43,584 nucleotides of DNA from an uncultured Lachnospiraceae bacterium (lineage in GTDB: Bacteria; Bacillota; Clostridia; Lachnospirales; Lachnospiraceae), in the NCBI GenBank assembly GCA_910584725.1, contig CAJUBE010000038.1, positions 1-43,584 on the forward strand, read 5' to 3'. Positions 31,378 to 41,200 of this stretch are shown one piece after another (the stretch's first letter is position 1; each line of letters opens with the position of its first letter). Under the pieces are notes generated by a model, which was not told the origin of the DNA, did not search any database, and was given only the letters and a program-made list of their open reading frames with translations. The position numbers and the translations under genes are program-made.

Positions 31378-31764
31378 TTAATTATACTTCCCAACATAGT
31401 CCGTCCCGGTCTCGGTCAGCAATAAGTTTACATAATGTTGCGGATCCCGCTCCATCAGAAGCATGGTGTGAAACGCCTCCAGCAGCATCTTATCCCCATT
31501 GCTCTTCATCTGCGTGCGGTCCCTGTCCAGCTGCGCCTTGAAGTGGTCCATCTGCCATACCATAATATCCACCAGACTGTAGCCAGCCACCTTGTACTCG
31601 CACAGGAAGTTCTCGTGCTCCAAATAGTACAGGAACTCCCTCGACACACCCGCAGAAGCGGTCAGCATTCCAAAAAACCGCTCCAGATACGCCTCGTCCT
31701 CGCCGGCGTAGTGGCACAGAGCGCGCGCCCACGCGTAGGCTCTCGTTTTCTCCTCACTGTTCAT
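31378..31764 (-). CDS. Unrecognised 128-residue protein
   Basis: I do not recognise a family. The sequence opens MNSEEKTRAYAWARALCHYA, is helix-rich, contains LERFFGMLTASAGVSREFLY near residues 27-46 and AGYSLVDIMVWQMDHFKAQL near 60-79, and ends LLLTETGTDYVGKYN. No signal peptide or membrane segment. The ATG at 31764 is strongly supported by AGGAGG six bases upstream; the longer in-frame start at 31890 is not. It lies 129 bases after the AlbA_2 gene and 160 bases before the nucleoid-associated-like gene on the same strand. Similar small helical proteins occur in Lachnospiraceae; no function is known to me. Confidence 0.7.
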   Translation of the reverse strand: MNSEEKTRAYAWARALCHYAGEDEAYLERFFGMLTASAGVSREFLYYLEHENFLCEYKVAGYSLVDIMVWQMDHFKAQLDRDRTQMKSNGDKMLLEAFHTMLLMERDPQHYVNLLLTETGTDYVGKYN

Positions 31765-31893
31765 TGCCGCTCCTCCTTCCTCACTCTTTCTGACACTGAC
31801 TAAACTTACTTTCCCTTGTGTTATATCCTTCTCCCTCATGTTGCGAACTCTCATAAGGGCAAAAATAAGGGAAAGAAAAACCTGTGACATACT

Positions 31894-33261
31894 CTATAAC
31901 ACATTCCAATATCCTGCTTTTTTTGATCCTACTCTCTCAATATAGCCATTTTCACGTAGAAATAAAATATTGTTATCTACAGCTGTTTTGCTAATTCCTA
32001 AGATTTTGCGAAGTTCTTCAGCCGTTATGTTTGGATTATCCCTCATTTCTGTCAGAATTGTCCTTCTTCTTTCATTTAATGGCTTTTTATTTCCAACTAT
32101 ATTTGAAGCTTTTTTTATTTTTTTCAATGGTATTGTAACAACAATTGAATTTTCTCGAAATGCAAACGCCCCTTTACCATAAATTTCCGTTATTTTAGGA
32201 ACTCCCCGCCCTGATTTTTCACTGATATGCAATTGCAGAAATATTTCCGACAGCTTTTCATTCACAGGGACCGATTCCCCCAGATAAAAGCCTTCCATTG
32301 TCTGTGCCGGTGGTAGGGATCCTCTCGATAAGATTTCTATCCTATCAGAAAAAACAGAAATCATCGGTTCGTTTCCCTCGGTCCATTTGTTATGCAGGAC
32401 AGCATTTATGATTGCTTCCCGAAATGCTTTGTTATCAAACAGCGGCACCTCTTTCCTTTCCACAATCCGGTCTGTTTCATCTGCCTGTATGATATTGAGC
32501 ACGTCGCCATACCGCAATAATTCATCCAAACTGTATAAAAGACAGTTATTCCCAAACTCCCTGACTGAAAACAGATTTGTTCCTTTCGTTTTCCCCTCAA
32601 ATATAGATACTCTGAGGGGAAAATGAGAATCATCCGAAAGCAGTTGCGCCAATAGATTAAATTGTCCTTCTTCATTGCGCAGACCTAAATTTTTTATAAA
32701 AGTTTTATCATTTAAAACAATTCCTTTTGAACCATAATATCCAAACAATTTTTGGAAAGTAAGTTCCTGATATTTTGCCGGAATTGTTTCTATGGTTTCT
32801 GTTCTCCCATCAAGTATCTTAAAAAGTTCAATCTCCCTCTTAGGATAGTCCTTGATATTGCATTTCGATGATCCAATCCTTATATACCGCCTCTCCTTAA
32901 ATGCAGTAGGTATCTCAAACGCCGCCGGTATGACCAATACGACAACTCTATTTTGCTGAATCTGGATTTCCTCAAAAGAAAAATTCAGGCTCGGAGAAAG
33001 ATTTCTCGCCAGATAATTCTGATATGGTTCTTTATTGTAGTCGCAATATTGGTTAAATGTTGTCCCAATTATTTTATGATTCTCATCTTTAACACCCCAT
33101 ATAAAATAAGCGTATTTTTTATAGTGAAACGCCGCAGCGTTGGATAATGCGGAAACATACTCTCCTAATGCTTCCGGTTGAAACCAATTCTCTTTAAATT
33201 CAAACCATTCCTGTTCATCATTCATGGCGCATAAATCTAATACAATCTGTTTTATATCCAT
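31894..33261 (-). CDS. AlbA_2 / Schlafen-like protein with winged-helix C-terminus
   Basis: A 455-residue protein. Residues about 10-135 form the AlbA_2 (Schlafen AlbA) domain: EWFEFKENWFQ, then YVSALSNAAAFHYKKYAYFIWGV. The middle includes a GHKL-like region (EAIINAVLHNKWTEGNEPMI, then GRGVPKI), and the C-terminus (about 390-455) is a winged helix: NPNITAEELRKILGISKTAV. Members are transcription regulators or defence-linked nucleic-acid proteins. The gene is AT-rich relative to its neighbours, suggesting acquisition. The ATG at 33261 has GGAG seven bases before it. Its promoter lies inside a large inverted repeat. Confidence 0.82.
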   Translation of the reverse strand: MDIKQIVLDLCAMNDEQEWFEFKENWFQPEALGEYVSALSNAAAFHYKKYAYFIWGVKDENHKIIGTTFNQYCDYNKEPYQNYLARNLSPSLNFSFEEIQIQQNRVVVLVIPAAFEIPTAFKERRYIRIGSSKCNIKDYPKREIELFKILDGRTETIETIPAKYQELTFQKLFGYYGSKGIVLNDKTFIKNLGLRNEEGQFNLLAQLLSDDSHFPLRVSIFEGKTKGTNLFSVREFGNNCLLYSLDELLRYGDVLNIIQADETDRIVERKEVPLFDNKAFREAIINAVLHNKWTEGNEPMISVFSDRIEILSRGSLPPAQTMEGFYLGESVPVNEKLSEIFLQLHISEKSGRGVPKITEIYGKGAFAFRENSIVVTIPLKKIKKASNIVGNKKPLNERRRTILTEMRDNPNITAEELRKILGISKTAVDNNILFLRENGYIERVGSKKAGYWNVL

Positions 33262-33282
33262 TGACAATCTCCTTAATACGGA

Positions 33283-33346
33283 TTTATTACCAACTTTATT
33301 CCCAATTTTCTAATTATAACATGTTGGGAATAAAGTTGGTAATAAA
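33283..33346 (-). promoter_or_regulatory. 23-bp-arm inverted repeat enclosing the -10 box of the AlbA_2 gene
   Basis: Arms at 33283-33305 and 33324-33346 are exact inverted copies over 23 bases, each containing CCAACTTTATTCCCAA or its complement. The 18-base centre holds TATAAT on the minus strand (33319-33314). A repressor bound here would block the promoter; self-regulation by the winged-helix protein is inferred. Confidence 0.75.
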
Positions 33347-33532
33347 AATTTGCACTTATGAATCCACTTGCGTCTGCATTGTTTTGTTCAGTTCTGACCA
33401 TACCTTATTCATAAGCAAATATCCTCCAACAATCGTATCGTTACGCTGATATTTTATCCGCCCGCCCCAGCCTGTTCTTTTTCTCCGTCCCTCCACATAA
33501 AATGTCCTAAGTAACTTCGGGACGTGTTTTCT
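33347..33532. other. Intergenic region before the symporter gene
   Basis: Only a 9-bp inverted repeat (CTTATGAAT at 33355-33363, ATTCATAAG at 33407-33415) is seen. No convincing promoter or gene. Confidence 0.4.
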
Positions 33533-34900
33533 ATGGCTCTCTTAGAACAGATCAACAATCTTTTATGGGGTCTTCCCCTGATACTCCTGCTTATGGGCAC
33601 GCATATTTATTTCACCTGCAAGCTGCGGTTTCCCCAGAGAAATCTTTTCCGCGCCATCCGCCTTTCTCTGTTTTCCGCGGAAGATATGCCCCCTGATAAG
33701 GCATCTCATTCCGCGAAAAATGCAGCCGCTTCCGGGAACCATTCCGCCGCGCCGGGGACCGCCCGGAATCTCTCCCCCTTCTCGGCGCTCTCCACCACCC
33801 TTGCCGCCACCCTGGGCACGGGAAACATTATCGGCGTCTCCACCGCCGTTGCCCTCGGCGGACCCGGCGCCATCTTCTGGTGCTGGATCACCGGGATACT
33901 CGGCATGGCGACCGCCTACGGCGAATGCTACTTAAGCGTCCTCCACCGCCAGCGGAACAAGGACGGACTCTACGTCGGGGGACCTATGTATGTGCTAAAA
34001 AATGGTTTACATAACAAAAAACTCGGCAGTCTGTACGCCCTGTGCACCCTTGCCGCCGCGTTCGGCGTGGGCTGCACCACGCAGGCAAACTCCGTCACAA
34101 GGGCGACCACCTTAAGTTTTGGCATCTCTCCCCACCCGGTAGGCGTTGCCCTCGCCGTGGTCACAGCCGCAGTCATCATAGGCGGCATCCGCAGCATCGG
34201 AAACCTCTGCGAGCGGACTGTACCTGCCATCACCTTTCTGTACCTGTCTGGCTGCGCGGTTCTTCTCCTCCTCTACCGTCACCAGCTTGTCACAGCCGTG
34301 GTCTGGATCATAAAGGATGCCTTCTCCTTCACCAGTCTTGCCGGGGGCGTGGCGGGCGCCGGCTTACAGAGCGCCATGCGGTACGGCATTGCCAGAGGGC
34401 TTTTTACCAACGAGGCAGGGATCGGCACTTCCGCCATCGCCGCAGCCGCCTCCCACACCGACGATCCCAAAATACAGGCGTATGTGTCCATGACCGCCGT
34501 TTTCTGGGACACCGTAGTGATGTGCCTGCTGACCGGGCTTGTGGTGGTGTGCAACATGCTCTACGACCCCGCCTCTGTCGCAGGCGCCGCCGAGACGGAC
34601 TTAACCGCAGCCGCCTTCTCCCATCTGCCCTATGTGGGGGATGCGTTTCTCACGATCTCCCTGTGCGCCTTTGCCGTGACCACCCTGATCGGCTGGTCCT
34701 ACTTCGGGGAGAAGGCAGCGGAGTATCTGGGCGGGAACCGCAGCGTCCCGCTCTACAAACTCTGCTACATCGTAATGATCTATCTGGGCGCCATCATTCC
34801 CATGCACCTTGTCTGGGAATGCACCGATCTGATCAACGGCATCATGGCGCTGCCAAACCTGCTGGCGCTGTGGGCGCTGCGGCGGGAAATCAAATCCTAA
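33533..34900 (+). CDS. Sodium:alanine symporter (AGCS family)
   Basis: A 455-residue membrane protein importing alanine or glycine with sodium. About ten hydrophobic segments are seen, with family motifs NLSPFSALSTTLAATLGTGN near residues 80-99, TGILGMATAYGECYLSVLHR near 121-140, and GLFTNEAGIGTSAIAAAASH near 286-305. The loop at residues 45-80 is rich in Ser/Ala and somewhat longer than usual. The ATG at 33533 or the GTG at 33524 could be the start; no good ribosome site is seen for either. It converges on the MATE gene with a 4-base overlap. Confidence 0.9.
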   Translation: MALLEQINNLLWGLPLILLLMGTHIYFTCKLRFPQRNLFRAIRLSLFSAEDMPPDKASHSAKNAAASGNHSAAPGTARNLSPFSALSTTLAATLGTGNIIGVSTAVALGGPGAIFWCWITGILGMATAYGECYLSVLHRQRNKDGLYVGGPMYVLKNGLHNKKLGSLYALCTLAAAFGVGCTTQANSVTRATTLSFGISPHPVGVALAVVTAAVIIGGIRSIGNLCERTVPAITFLYLSGCAVLLLLYRHQLVTAVVWIIKDAFSFTSLAGGVAGAGLQSAMRYGIARGLFTNEAGIGTSAIAAAASHTDDPKIQAYVSMTAVFWDTVVMCLLTGLVVVCNMLYDPASVAGAAETDLTAAAFSHLPYVGDAFLTISLCAFAVTTLIGWSYFGEKAAEYLGGNRSVPLYKLCYIVMIYLGAIIPMHLVWECTDLINGIMALPNLLALWALRREIKS

Positions 34901-36231
34901 TCTTCACTCTTCGCATTGCGAAAATAAAGATAGAATCCCACGCAGATCAGCGCCGACAGCAGCGACCCGAGGGGCGCCGCCCATCCCATCGGATAAAGGC
35001 TGTCCGGGAAGTACACACCCGCCAGATAGGCGCCCGGTATGCGGATCAGCACAATCGCAATGATATTATGGATAAAGGATATCCCCGCCTTCTGGTCTCC
35101 GCAGAAATACCCGCTGAAGCAGAAGTGCACCGCCGCAAAGAGCGTGTCAAAGGAGTAGGAGCGCAGATAGGCGCAGCCCGCCGCCAGCACCGCCGCATCC
35201 CTCGTAAACAGTCCCACCAGCGTCTGCGGCAGGAACTGGCTGTAGAGCGCGCAGAACGCTCCCCAGCTCATGGTGATCAGCAGACCGTAACCCAGCGAAG
35301 CCCTTGCACGCTCCGGCTTGTCCGCCCCCATATTCTGCGCCGTGATGGCGGAAATCGCGGAGAGGAATGCCGAGGGCACCAGAAAGAGAAAGCCGATCAG
35401 CTTTTCCACAATCCCAACAGCCGCGGAGACCACCAGCCCCCTGCTGTTGGCGATCACCGTGATCACGATAAACGCCACCTGAATCAGCCCGTCCTGACAG
35501 GCAATGGGCGCGCCCACCTTGAGAATCTGTGCGAATATCTCCCTGTCTACGCGGACATCCGCCTTTGTCACCCGGAAACCCAGATCCCGTCTGCGGAGCA
35601 TAAAAAACGCGAACGCCACACTTACCGCCTGCCCGAATACCGTTGCAAGCGCCGCACCCGCCGCGCCCATCCCGCCGCCTACGAGAAAAAAATCGAGCAC
35701 GATATTCACCGCACATGCCACCGCCACGAAATACATGGGTCTCTTGGAATCGCCCGCCCCGCGGAAAATGCTGCTGATCACATTGTATGCCGTGATAAAG
35801 GGCACGCCCGCAAAACAGATGCCAAGATACAGCCTTGTCTCCTCCACCGCCTCCGCAGGCGTTAGCATAACATTTGTTATGAAATTAGTACAAAGCAACA
35901 GCACCGCCGTCAGCAGCGCGGCAAAGGCCGCAAAAAAGACAACCGACGCGCCAACTGTCTTCGCTGCCGCCCGCTCGTCTTTCGCCCCCACATATCTGCC
36001 GATCCGCACGGTAGCGCCCATGGCAAAGCCCACGATAATCACCGTAAGCATATGCATCACCTGGCTGCCCACCGCCACCGCCGTCGTAGTCCGGGAACCG
36101 TTGTACAGCCCCACCACAAACAGATCCGCCATACCGTAGAAGGTCTGCATAAAACACGCCAAAAGATACGGGAGCGCGAACCGTATCAGGTTTTTTCCCA
36201 CGCTCCCATCCGTCAGATTGTTTTCTCCCAT
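34897..36231 (-). CDS. MATE-family efflux transporter
   Basis: A 444-residue polytopic protein with about twelve membrane segments in two homologous halves. The start GSVGKNLIRFALPYLLACFM and the segment YGMADLFVVGLYNGSRTTTA are typical of MATE exporters; the second half opens near residue 240 with GAPIACQDGLIQVAFIVITV. These proteins export cationic drugs or metabolites using a sodium or proton gradient. It lies 10 bases after the aldo/keto reductase gene and is likely co-transcribed with it. Substrate unknown. Confidence 0.92.
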   Translation of the reverse strand: MGENNLTDGSVGKNLIRFALPYLLACFMQTFYGMADLFVVGLYNGSRTTTAVAVGSQVMHMLTVIIVGFAMGATVRIGRYVGAKDERAAAKTVGASVVFFAAFAALLTAVLLLCTNFITNVMLTPAEAVEETRLYLGICFAGVPFITAYNVISSIFRGAGDSKRPMYFVAVACAVNIVLDFFLVGGGMGAAGAALATVFGQAVSVAFAFFMLRRRDLGFRVTKADVRVDREIFAQILKVGAPIACQDGLIQVAFIVITVIANSRGLVVSAAVGIVEKLIGFLFLVPSAFLSAISAITAQNMGADKPERARASLGYGLLITMSWGAFCALYSQFLPQTLVGLFTRDAAVLAAGCAYLRSYSFDTLFAAVHFCFSGYFCGDQKAGISFIHNIIAIVLIRIPGAYLAGVYFPDSLYPMGWAAPLGSLLSALICVGFYLYFRNAKSED

Positions 36232-36241
36232 CTTCCGTACC

Positions 36242-37366
36242 TTACTTTCCGAAATATCCTGCCACCGTCTTCAAATGCTCGATCACGGGCAGGTGCTGGG
36301 GACAGACATTCTCACATTGACCACAGGCAATACAGTCCCCCGCCTTTCCAAAGGTTCCTGTCAAACGGTCATAGTATTCGCCTTGAGACGTCCAGCCCTT
36401 TCCCTCAACCTCCTGCATCTCCGCGTTATAGAGCGAGAAATACTTCGGGATCGCGATATTCTTGGGACATCCTTCCGTACAGTAAGAGCATCCCGTGCAG
36501 GGAATGGCGATGTTCCCGTTAATCATGGCCGCCGCCCGGTACACCATGCGCCTCTCCTCTTCCGTGAGAGGCTTGAATTCGCTCATATAGCTGGTGTTAT
36601 CCAAAAGCTGCTCCATGCTGCTCATACCGCTTAACACCATCTTTACATTGTCCAGACTGGCGGCGAAGCGGATCGCCCAGGAAGACACCGACATTTGCGG
36701 ATCGTAGTTTTTGAACATCTCCTCCACATCCTTCGGCACCTTAGCCAGCGTACCGCCCTTGACAGGCTCCATCACCCACACCGGCACGCCGTGCTTCACC
36801 GCCACCTCATAGCAGAGCCTGGACTGGATCGCGCTGCTCTCCCAGTCCAGATAATTGAGCTGGAGCTGCACGAACTCCATCTCCGGGTGCTCCGTCAGCA
36901 CCTGATCCAGAAACTCCGCATTGTCATGGAAGGAAAAGCCCATATGTTTCACAAGCCCCTGCTTTTTCTTCTCCGCCAGCCAGTTGAAGCAGTCAAGCTC
37001 CGAGTAAATCTTATAGTGACCGAACCCAATATCGTGGAGCAGGTAGTAATCGAAAAACGTAACACCTGTTTTTCTAAGCTGCTCCTCAAAGATCTTATCC
37101 CGATCCTCTTTCGTCCTGATAAAACTCGCGTGCAGCTTTGTGGCCAGCGTATAGCTGTCCCGCGGATGTCTGTCCACCAGACACTCCTTCGCCGCCTCCT
37201 CGCTCTTAAACCCGCAGTACATCCACGCCGTATCGAAGTAGGTAAACCCCCTCTCGATAAAAGTATCCACCATCTTCTTTGTCGTTTCCAAGTCAATGCT
37301 CGTCGCGTCATTCGGATTATGTAGGGGCAGACGCATCAGCCCGAAACCCAGTTTTTTCATTTCCAT
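36242..37366 (-). CDS. Aldo/keto reductase with two C-terminal 4Fe-4S motifs
   Basis: A 374-residue protein. The aldo/keto reductase barrel (about residues 1-270) has the tetrad Asp45, Tyr50, Lys77 and His111. The C-terminus has CTGCSYCTEGCP near 292-303 and CIACGQCENVCPQHLP near 343-358, two ferredoxin-like cluster motifs, so it can exchange electrons with ferredoxin. Such fused oxidoreductases are common in anaerobic Firmicutes; the carbonyl substrate is unknown. GGAG lies seven bases before the ATG. The hairpin repeat lies just upstream, between this gene and the ZIP gene. Confidence 0.92.
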   Translation of the reverse strand: MEMKKLGFGLMRLPLHNPNDATSIDLETTKKMVDTFIERGFTYFDTAWMYCGFKSEEAAKECLVDRHPRDSYTLATKLHASFIRTKEDRDKIFEEQLRKTGVTFFDYYLLHDIGFGHYKIYSELDCFNWLAEKKKQGLVKHMGFSFHDNAEFLDQVLTEHPEMEFVQLQLNYLDWESSAIQSRLCYEVAVKHGVPVWVMEPVKGGTLAKVPKDVEEMFKNYDPQMSVSSWAIRFAASLDNVKMVLSGMSSMEQLLDNTSYMSEFKPLTEEERRMVYRAAAMINGNIAIPCTGCSYCTEGCPKNIAIPKYFSLYNAEMQEVEGKGWTSQGEYYDRLTGTFGKAGDCIACGQCENVCPQHLPVIEHLKTVAGYFGK

Positions 37367-37390
37367 TCTTCATCTCCTTCTATCATTTAA

Positions 37391-37447
37391 TACGGAGACT
37401 TCTTAGCGAAGCAGCCTTTGCTGCTGAGCTTTAGAAGTTCTTTTCAC
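37391..37447. repeat. Interspersed nested hairpin repeat
   Basis: On the minus strand it reads GTGAAAAGAACTTCTA followed by a nested hairpin (AGCTCAGCAGC pairs with GCTGCTTCGCT, outer AGAA/TTCT). It starts next to the ZIP stop codon. It shares the opening GTGAAAAGAA(C/G)TTCT, the inner CAGCA...GGCTG and TTCGC blocks with the element at 14264-14327. Confidence 0.65.
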
Positions 37448-37448
37448 T

Positions 37449-38222
37449 CTAACCTAAGGCAACATCTAATATCATCATAATCACAAACCCGATGGCCACA
37501 CCCACGGTTCCGACATTGCTGTGATCCCCGGCCTGCGCCTCGGGAATCAGCTCCTCCACCACCACATAGATCATCGCCCCCGCCGCAAAGGCCAGAAATA
37601 CCGGAAGCGCCGAGACGATCTGCTCCGCCAGCAGAATCGTAACAAAAGCGCCGATAGGTTCCACGATGCCGGACAGCGCCCCGTAGACAAAGGCACGCCC
37701 TTTGGAAACGCCCTCGCTGCGAAGAGGCATGGAAATAATCGCCCCTTCCGGAAAGTTCTGGATGGCTATCCCCACCGCCAGGGCAAAGGCCCCCGCCATG
37801 GTAATGCCCGCATCGCCGATCAGCGCTCCCGCAAAGGTCACACCCACGGACATGCCCTCGGGAATGTTATGCAGCGTCACCGCAAGGACAAGCATGGTCG
37901 TTTTTTTTAACGTGGTTTCCACGCCTTCCGGCTCCGTGCTCTCCAGATGCAGATGGGGAATCAGACTGTCCAGCACGAGCAGAAACGCCATGCCGCCCAA
38001 AAAGCCCCCTGCTGCCGGAATCCACGCGACCTGCCCCTGCTCTCCCGCCATATCAATGGCCGGAATCAAAAGCGACCAGACGGAGGCCGCAATCATAACC
38101 CCCGAGGCAAAGCCCAGAAGAAGCTTTTCTATCTTCTTATGCATCCCACGCATAAAAAATACCATAGCCGACCCAAGGGTCGTTCCCACAAAGGGAATCA
38201 ATAATCCCGCAAGCAACTGCAT
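37449..38222 (-). CDS. ZIP-family divalent metal transporter (GufA-like)
   Basis: A 257-residue membrane protein with eight predicted segments. The metal-binding motifs are VTLHNIPEGMSVGVTFAGAL (about residues 115-134) and AIQNFPEGAIISMPLRSEG (about 153-171), both with the HNxPEG-type His/Asn-Pro-Glu. These import zinc or related divalent cations. It starts 17 bases after the giant CAP/Ig-like gene and probably shares its transcript. Regulator sites are not seen. Confidence 0.9.
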   Translation of the reverse strand: MQLLAGLLIPFVGTTLGSAMVFFMRGMHKKIEKLLLGFASGVMIAASVWSLLIPAIDMAGEQGQVAWIPAAGGFLGGMAFLLVLDSLIPHLHLESTEPEGVETTLKKTTMLVLAVTLHNIPEGMSVGVTFAGALIGDAGITMAGAFALAVGIAIQNFPEGAIISMPLRSEGVSKGRAFVYGALSGIVEPIGAFVTILLAEQIVSALPVFLAFAAGAMIYVVVEELIPEAQAGDHSNVGTVGVAIGFVIMMILDVALG

Positions 38223-38239
38223 ATGCCGTCTGTCCTTCC

Positions 38240-41200
38240 TTATTTCACCTTTACTTTACACCTGACGACAGCAGGCTTCACATTATCCGCCTGCTCCGCA
38301 AAGGAAACCTTAAACTGCAAGGAATAGCTCTTCCCCTTGACGGCGCGTCCCGTGTCTTTCATGGTAAGCGTCCCCGTTCCCTCTTTATTATATACATAAG
38401 CAAAGGCATCCGTGTTTCCCACGAGAGTCACATTTTCAATCGCAGGCGCGTCAGCCCCCTTCATGACCGCGCTCACGTCGATCTTCACGGAATTGTAAGC
38501 GCCGCTGTACACGAGAGCCGTTTTCGGCGCTGCGCTCACTTTCACGCTTCCCTGTTTCACCTTAAACTTCACGGCAGGAGCGGAAATTTCCACCGTCTCT
38601 CCATTCACATTCCGCAAAGTAAGGATCGGCGTAACCGTATACTGATATTTAATAACAAGTGTTTCGTTTCTTTTTGCCCGAAGTTCGATGGCCTTGCCAT
38701 CCTCACGCCATCTCGCCTCAAACAAATGAGCGTCACGGCCTGCCAGTCTCACTTCCCGATCCGCCGGGATTGCAAATTCGCCGCTCACCGCTTTGAGGGC
38801 GGGCGTCAACGTCATAAAGCTGCCTTCCCTGTTCAGCACGTCGATACTGCCCTTCGCCGTAAGCTTCACCGCCTTTGCCGGAGCGGTGTTCACGACCTTT
38901 AAGATCAACGGTGTTTTCCAGATTTTTCCGTCCTTCGCCGCCTGCACAATATATTTGTAGGAGCCCGCGTCCACCGCCTTATTATTCAGCCTTGCCGCCA
39001 CATGATAGCTGCCGTTCTCTCTCGTCACGGAGAAAATCACCTTGCTGTTCTGCACCAGAGCCTTCGCCCTTACGTCCTTCGGGTCACAGTAGACGCTCAC
39101 TCGGATCCTGTCCTTTTTGTTCTCCCCGGCCCCATCGGATTCCCAGAGCATACCGCCATCCTTCCACTTCACTGCGGTGGAAGCCGCATCATACCCTCTG
39201 TAAGCCGCATCCGCATTGAGCTGCAACGTCTTATTTTCCAGAGCGATGGCAGGCTGTCCCATCTTTACTCTGACCTGCAGCGTATAGGTAACCGTCTCGT
39301 TCTGCGCCCATTTCTCCGCATCGCTTAAGAAAATCTGCAATTTAAAGCTGTCTGTCTGATTCAGGTTTTTTCCGCTCAGAAGCAGACCGCCCTTTTCACG
39401 GTCCACCTCCACCTCATAATTACCTTTTGCCTTCCCGCTGCTCTTCTTTGCCGTTACCGAGTCCCATGAAACGGCTTCCGGATTCTTGATCCCGATCCAC
39501 AGGCTCTGAATGCCCGCCTGCGGATACAGCGTCACCTTTTTCGTATCCCAGGTAATTTTGGGCGTCTTTTTCTCCACGCCCACCGTAAAGGATGTCGTAT
39601 ACGACCCCTGCCAGCCGGAAAAATAAAGCGTCAGGGTTCCCTTTTTGACACTTTTCAGAGTCGCTCCATTCTCTGCTCCTATATAATAACACCCGTCCTT
39701 TTTTTCTAAAATGTAGTCTGCAAGACCGGTGCATTCCATCCTTGTCAGAATCTCGTCCGTATCGATCTGCAACAGGCTTTCGTCATTTTTATAGAAGAGA
39801 TTCAACTTTTGCGCCTGTTTCACTTTATAGACCGGATTCTTCGACACTACCTTTACCGTGAGGGGCAGCTCATAGGTCTTCCCGCCCGCTGCGGCGCGGA
39901 TTTTCACCTTGTAGGTTCCCGTCCTCGTGCCGCTCTTCGCCTTTATGATATAACTGTTCTTCTGCGTCGGTATCCCTTTTTGCAGCATAAACCCTGCGCT
40001 CTTTTCGTCGGTGCCCATCGCAGCGCCTGTTATTTCATAGAGAATCCCGTCCGGGCTCTTCGCCGGGTACAGGGATATCTCTGTCCCCGTGGTCTGCAGG
40101 ACGTTCACCGTAACGCTCTCGTCGCTCAAGCCCGGCTCCGCATCCCCCACAACCAGACAAATCGTCCGGGAAGTCTTCGCCGCATCATTGCCGGTCAATG
40201 TGATCTGCGCCGTGCCCGCCGCCTTGACAATCAGGGAAACCGCAAACCCATCCCCCTCCGCAGCCGCCGATTTTACCGCCACGACTTTCGCGTTGCCGCT
40301 CTTCGCAGTCACCTTGGCAGCTCCCGGCAGCGTCAGCGTGATTTGGCTGTTGACCTGATTTGGCTTCTCTGTTTGAAAAGCGGAAAGCAGACCCGTATAT
40401 CTCTCCTCCGCCTGCCCCGCGCCGCCAACGCGGGTAAAGTTTTCCACGCCTTTTACCGTCAGCGTGCCGGCCGTCTCCATGACGGTGAGCTTCACGCCGG
40501 CCTGATAGGTTTTCTTTCCCAGCTTATAGCTTGCCTTGATTGTGGCGCTGCCCGCGCCTTTGGCCGTCAGCTTCGCGCTGCCCGCATTCTCTGCAGTCAG
40601 TGTGCCGGCCGCCGCAGGCTCCACCGAAACCACGTTCGCGTTGCTGCTGCTCCAAATGATATTTTTCTTCATGTCGAGCAAAATAGCATCCCGCTGCGTT
40701 TTATAACAATCGTTATCTTTGTAATCCTCGTTCTCGTCAAGCTGCTTTAGAGCATCCACAGCAGAATGGTTTACATAAATTATCAGGTTCTGCCCTTTGG
40801 TAAGTACGGCGTCCTCCTGCGCCTTCCCTTCCGCCGTCCGCATTCCCAGAGAAATGTTTTCCACCGTCAGGAACCGCACCTCCAGCAGCCGCTCCGCAGG
40901 CAAAATATTCTCCCCCGCCCCGGCAGGCTTGTAGAGCGCCGCGAACTTTTTCGTCTTTCCCCCCGTAAACTGCGCAAGCGCCGTGTCCGGCTCCTTCCAG
41001 CTCCAGCCGTCGGGAAGGGTCACGTCCTTCAAGGTCGTCTGTGTGTTGGTCAGCGCAACAGGCCGCGGAAGTTCACGATCCGCAAGGTAAGCCTCCTCCT
41101 GCACCGTCACCGCGCACGAAGCCTCCGCAATGGTCTTCCCATCGCTGTCCGTCACCGGATTTCCTTCCTCATTCACAATCAAGGCCGAAATCTTCGTCTC

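Noticed and set aside
31765..31890. Longer N-terminus of the unrecognised 128-residue protein
   Set aside because: AGGAGG is placed for the internal ATG at 31764; the extension resembles untranslated sequence.
34042..35865. A 607-codon open frame on the plus strand
   Set aside because: It overlaps the symporter in another frame and runs antisense to the MATE gene; the translation is Arg/His-rich and low in hydrophobic pattern, typical of a GC-rich shadow frame.
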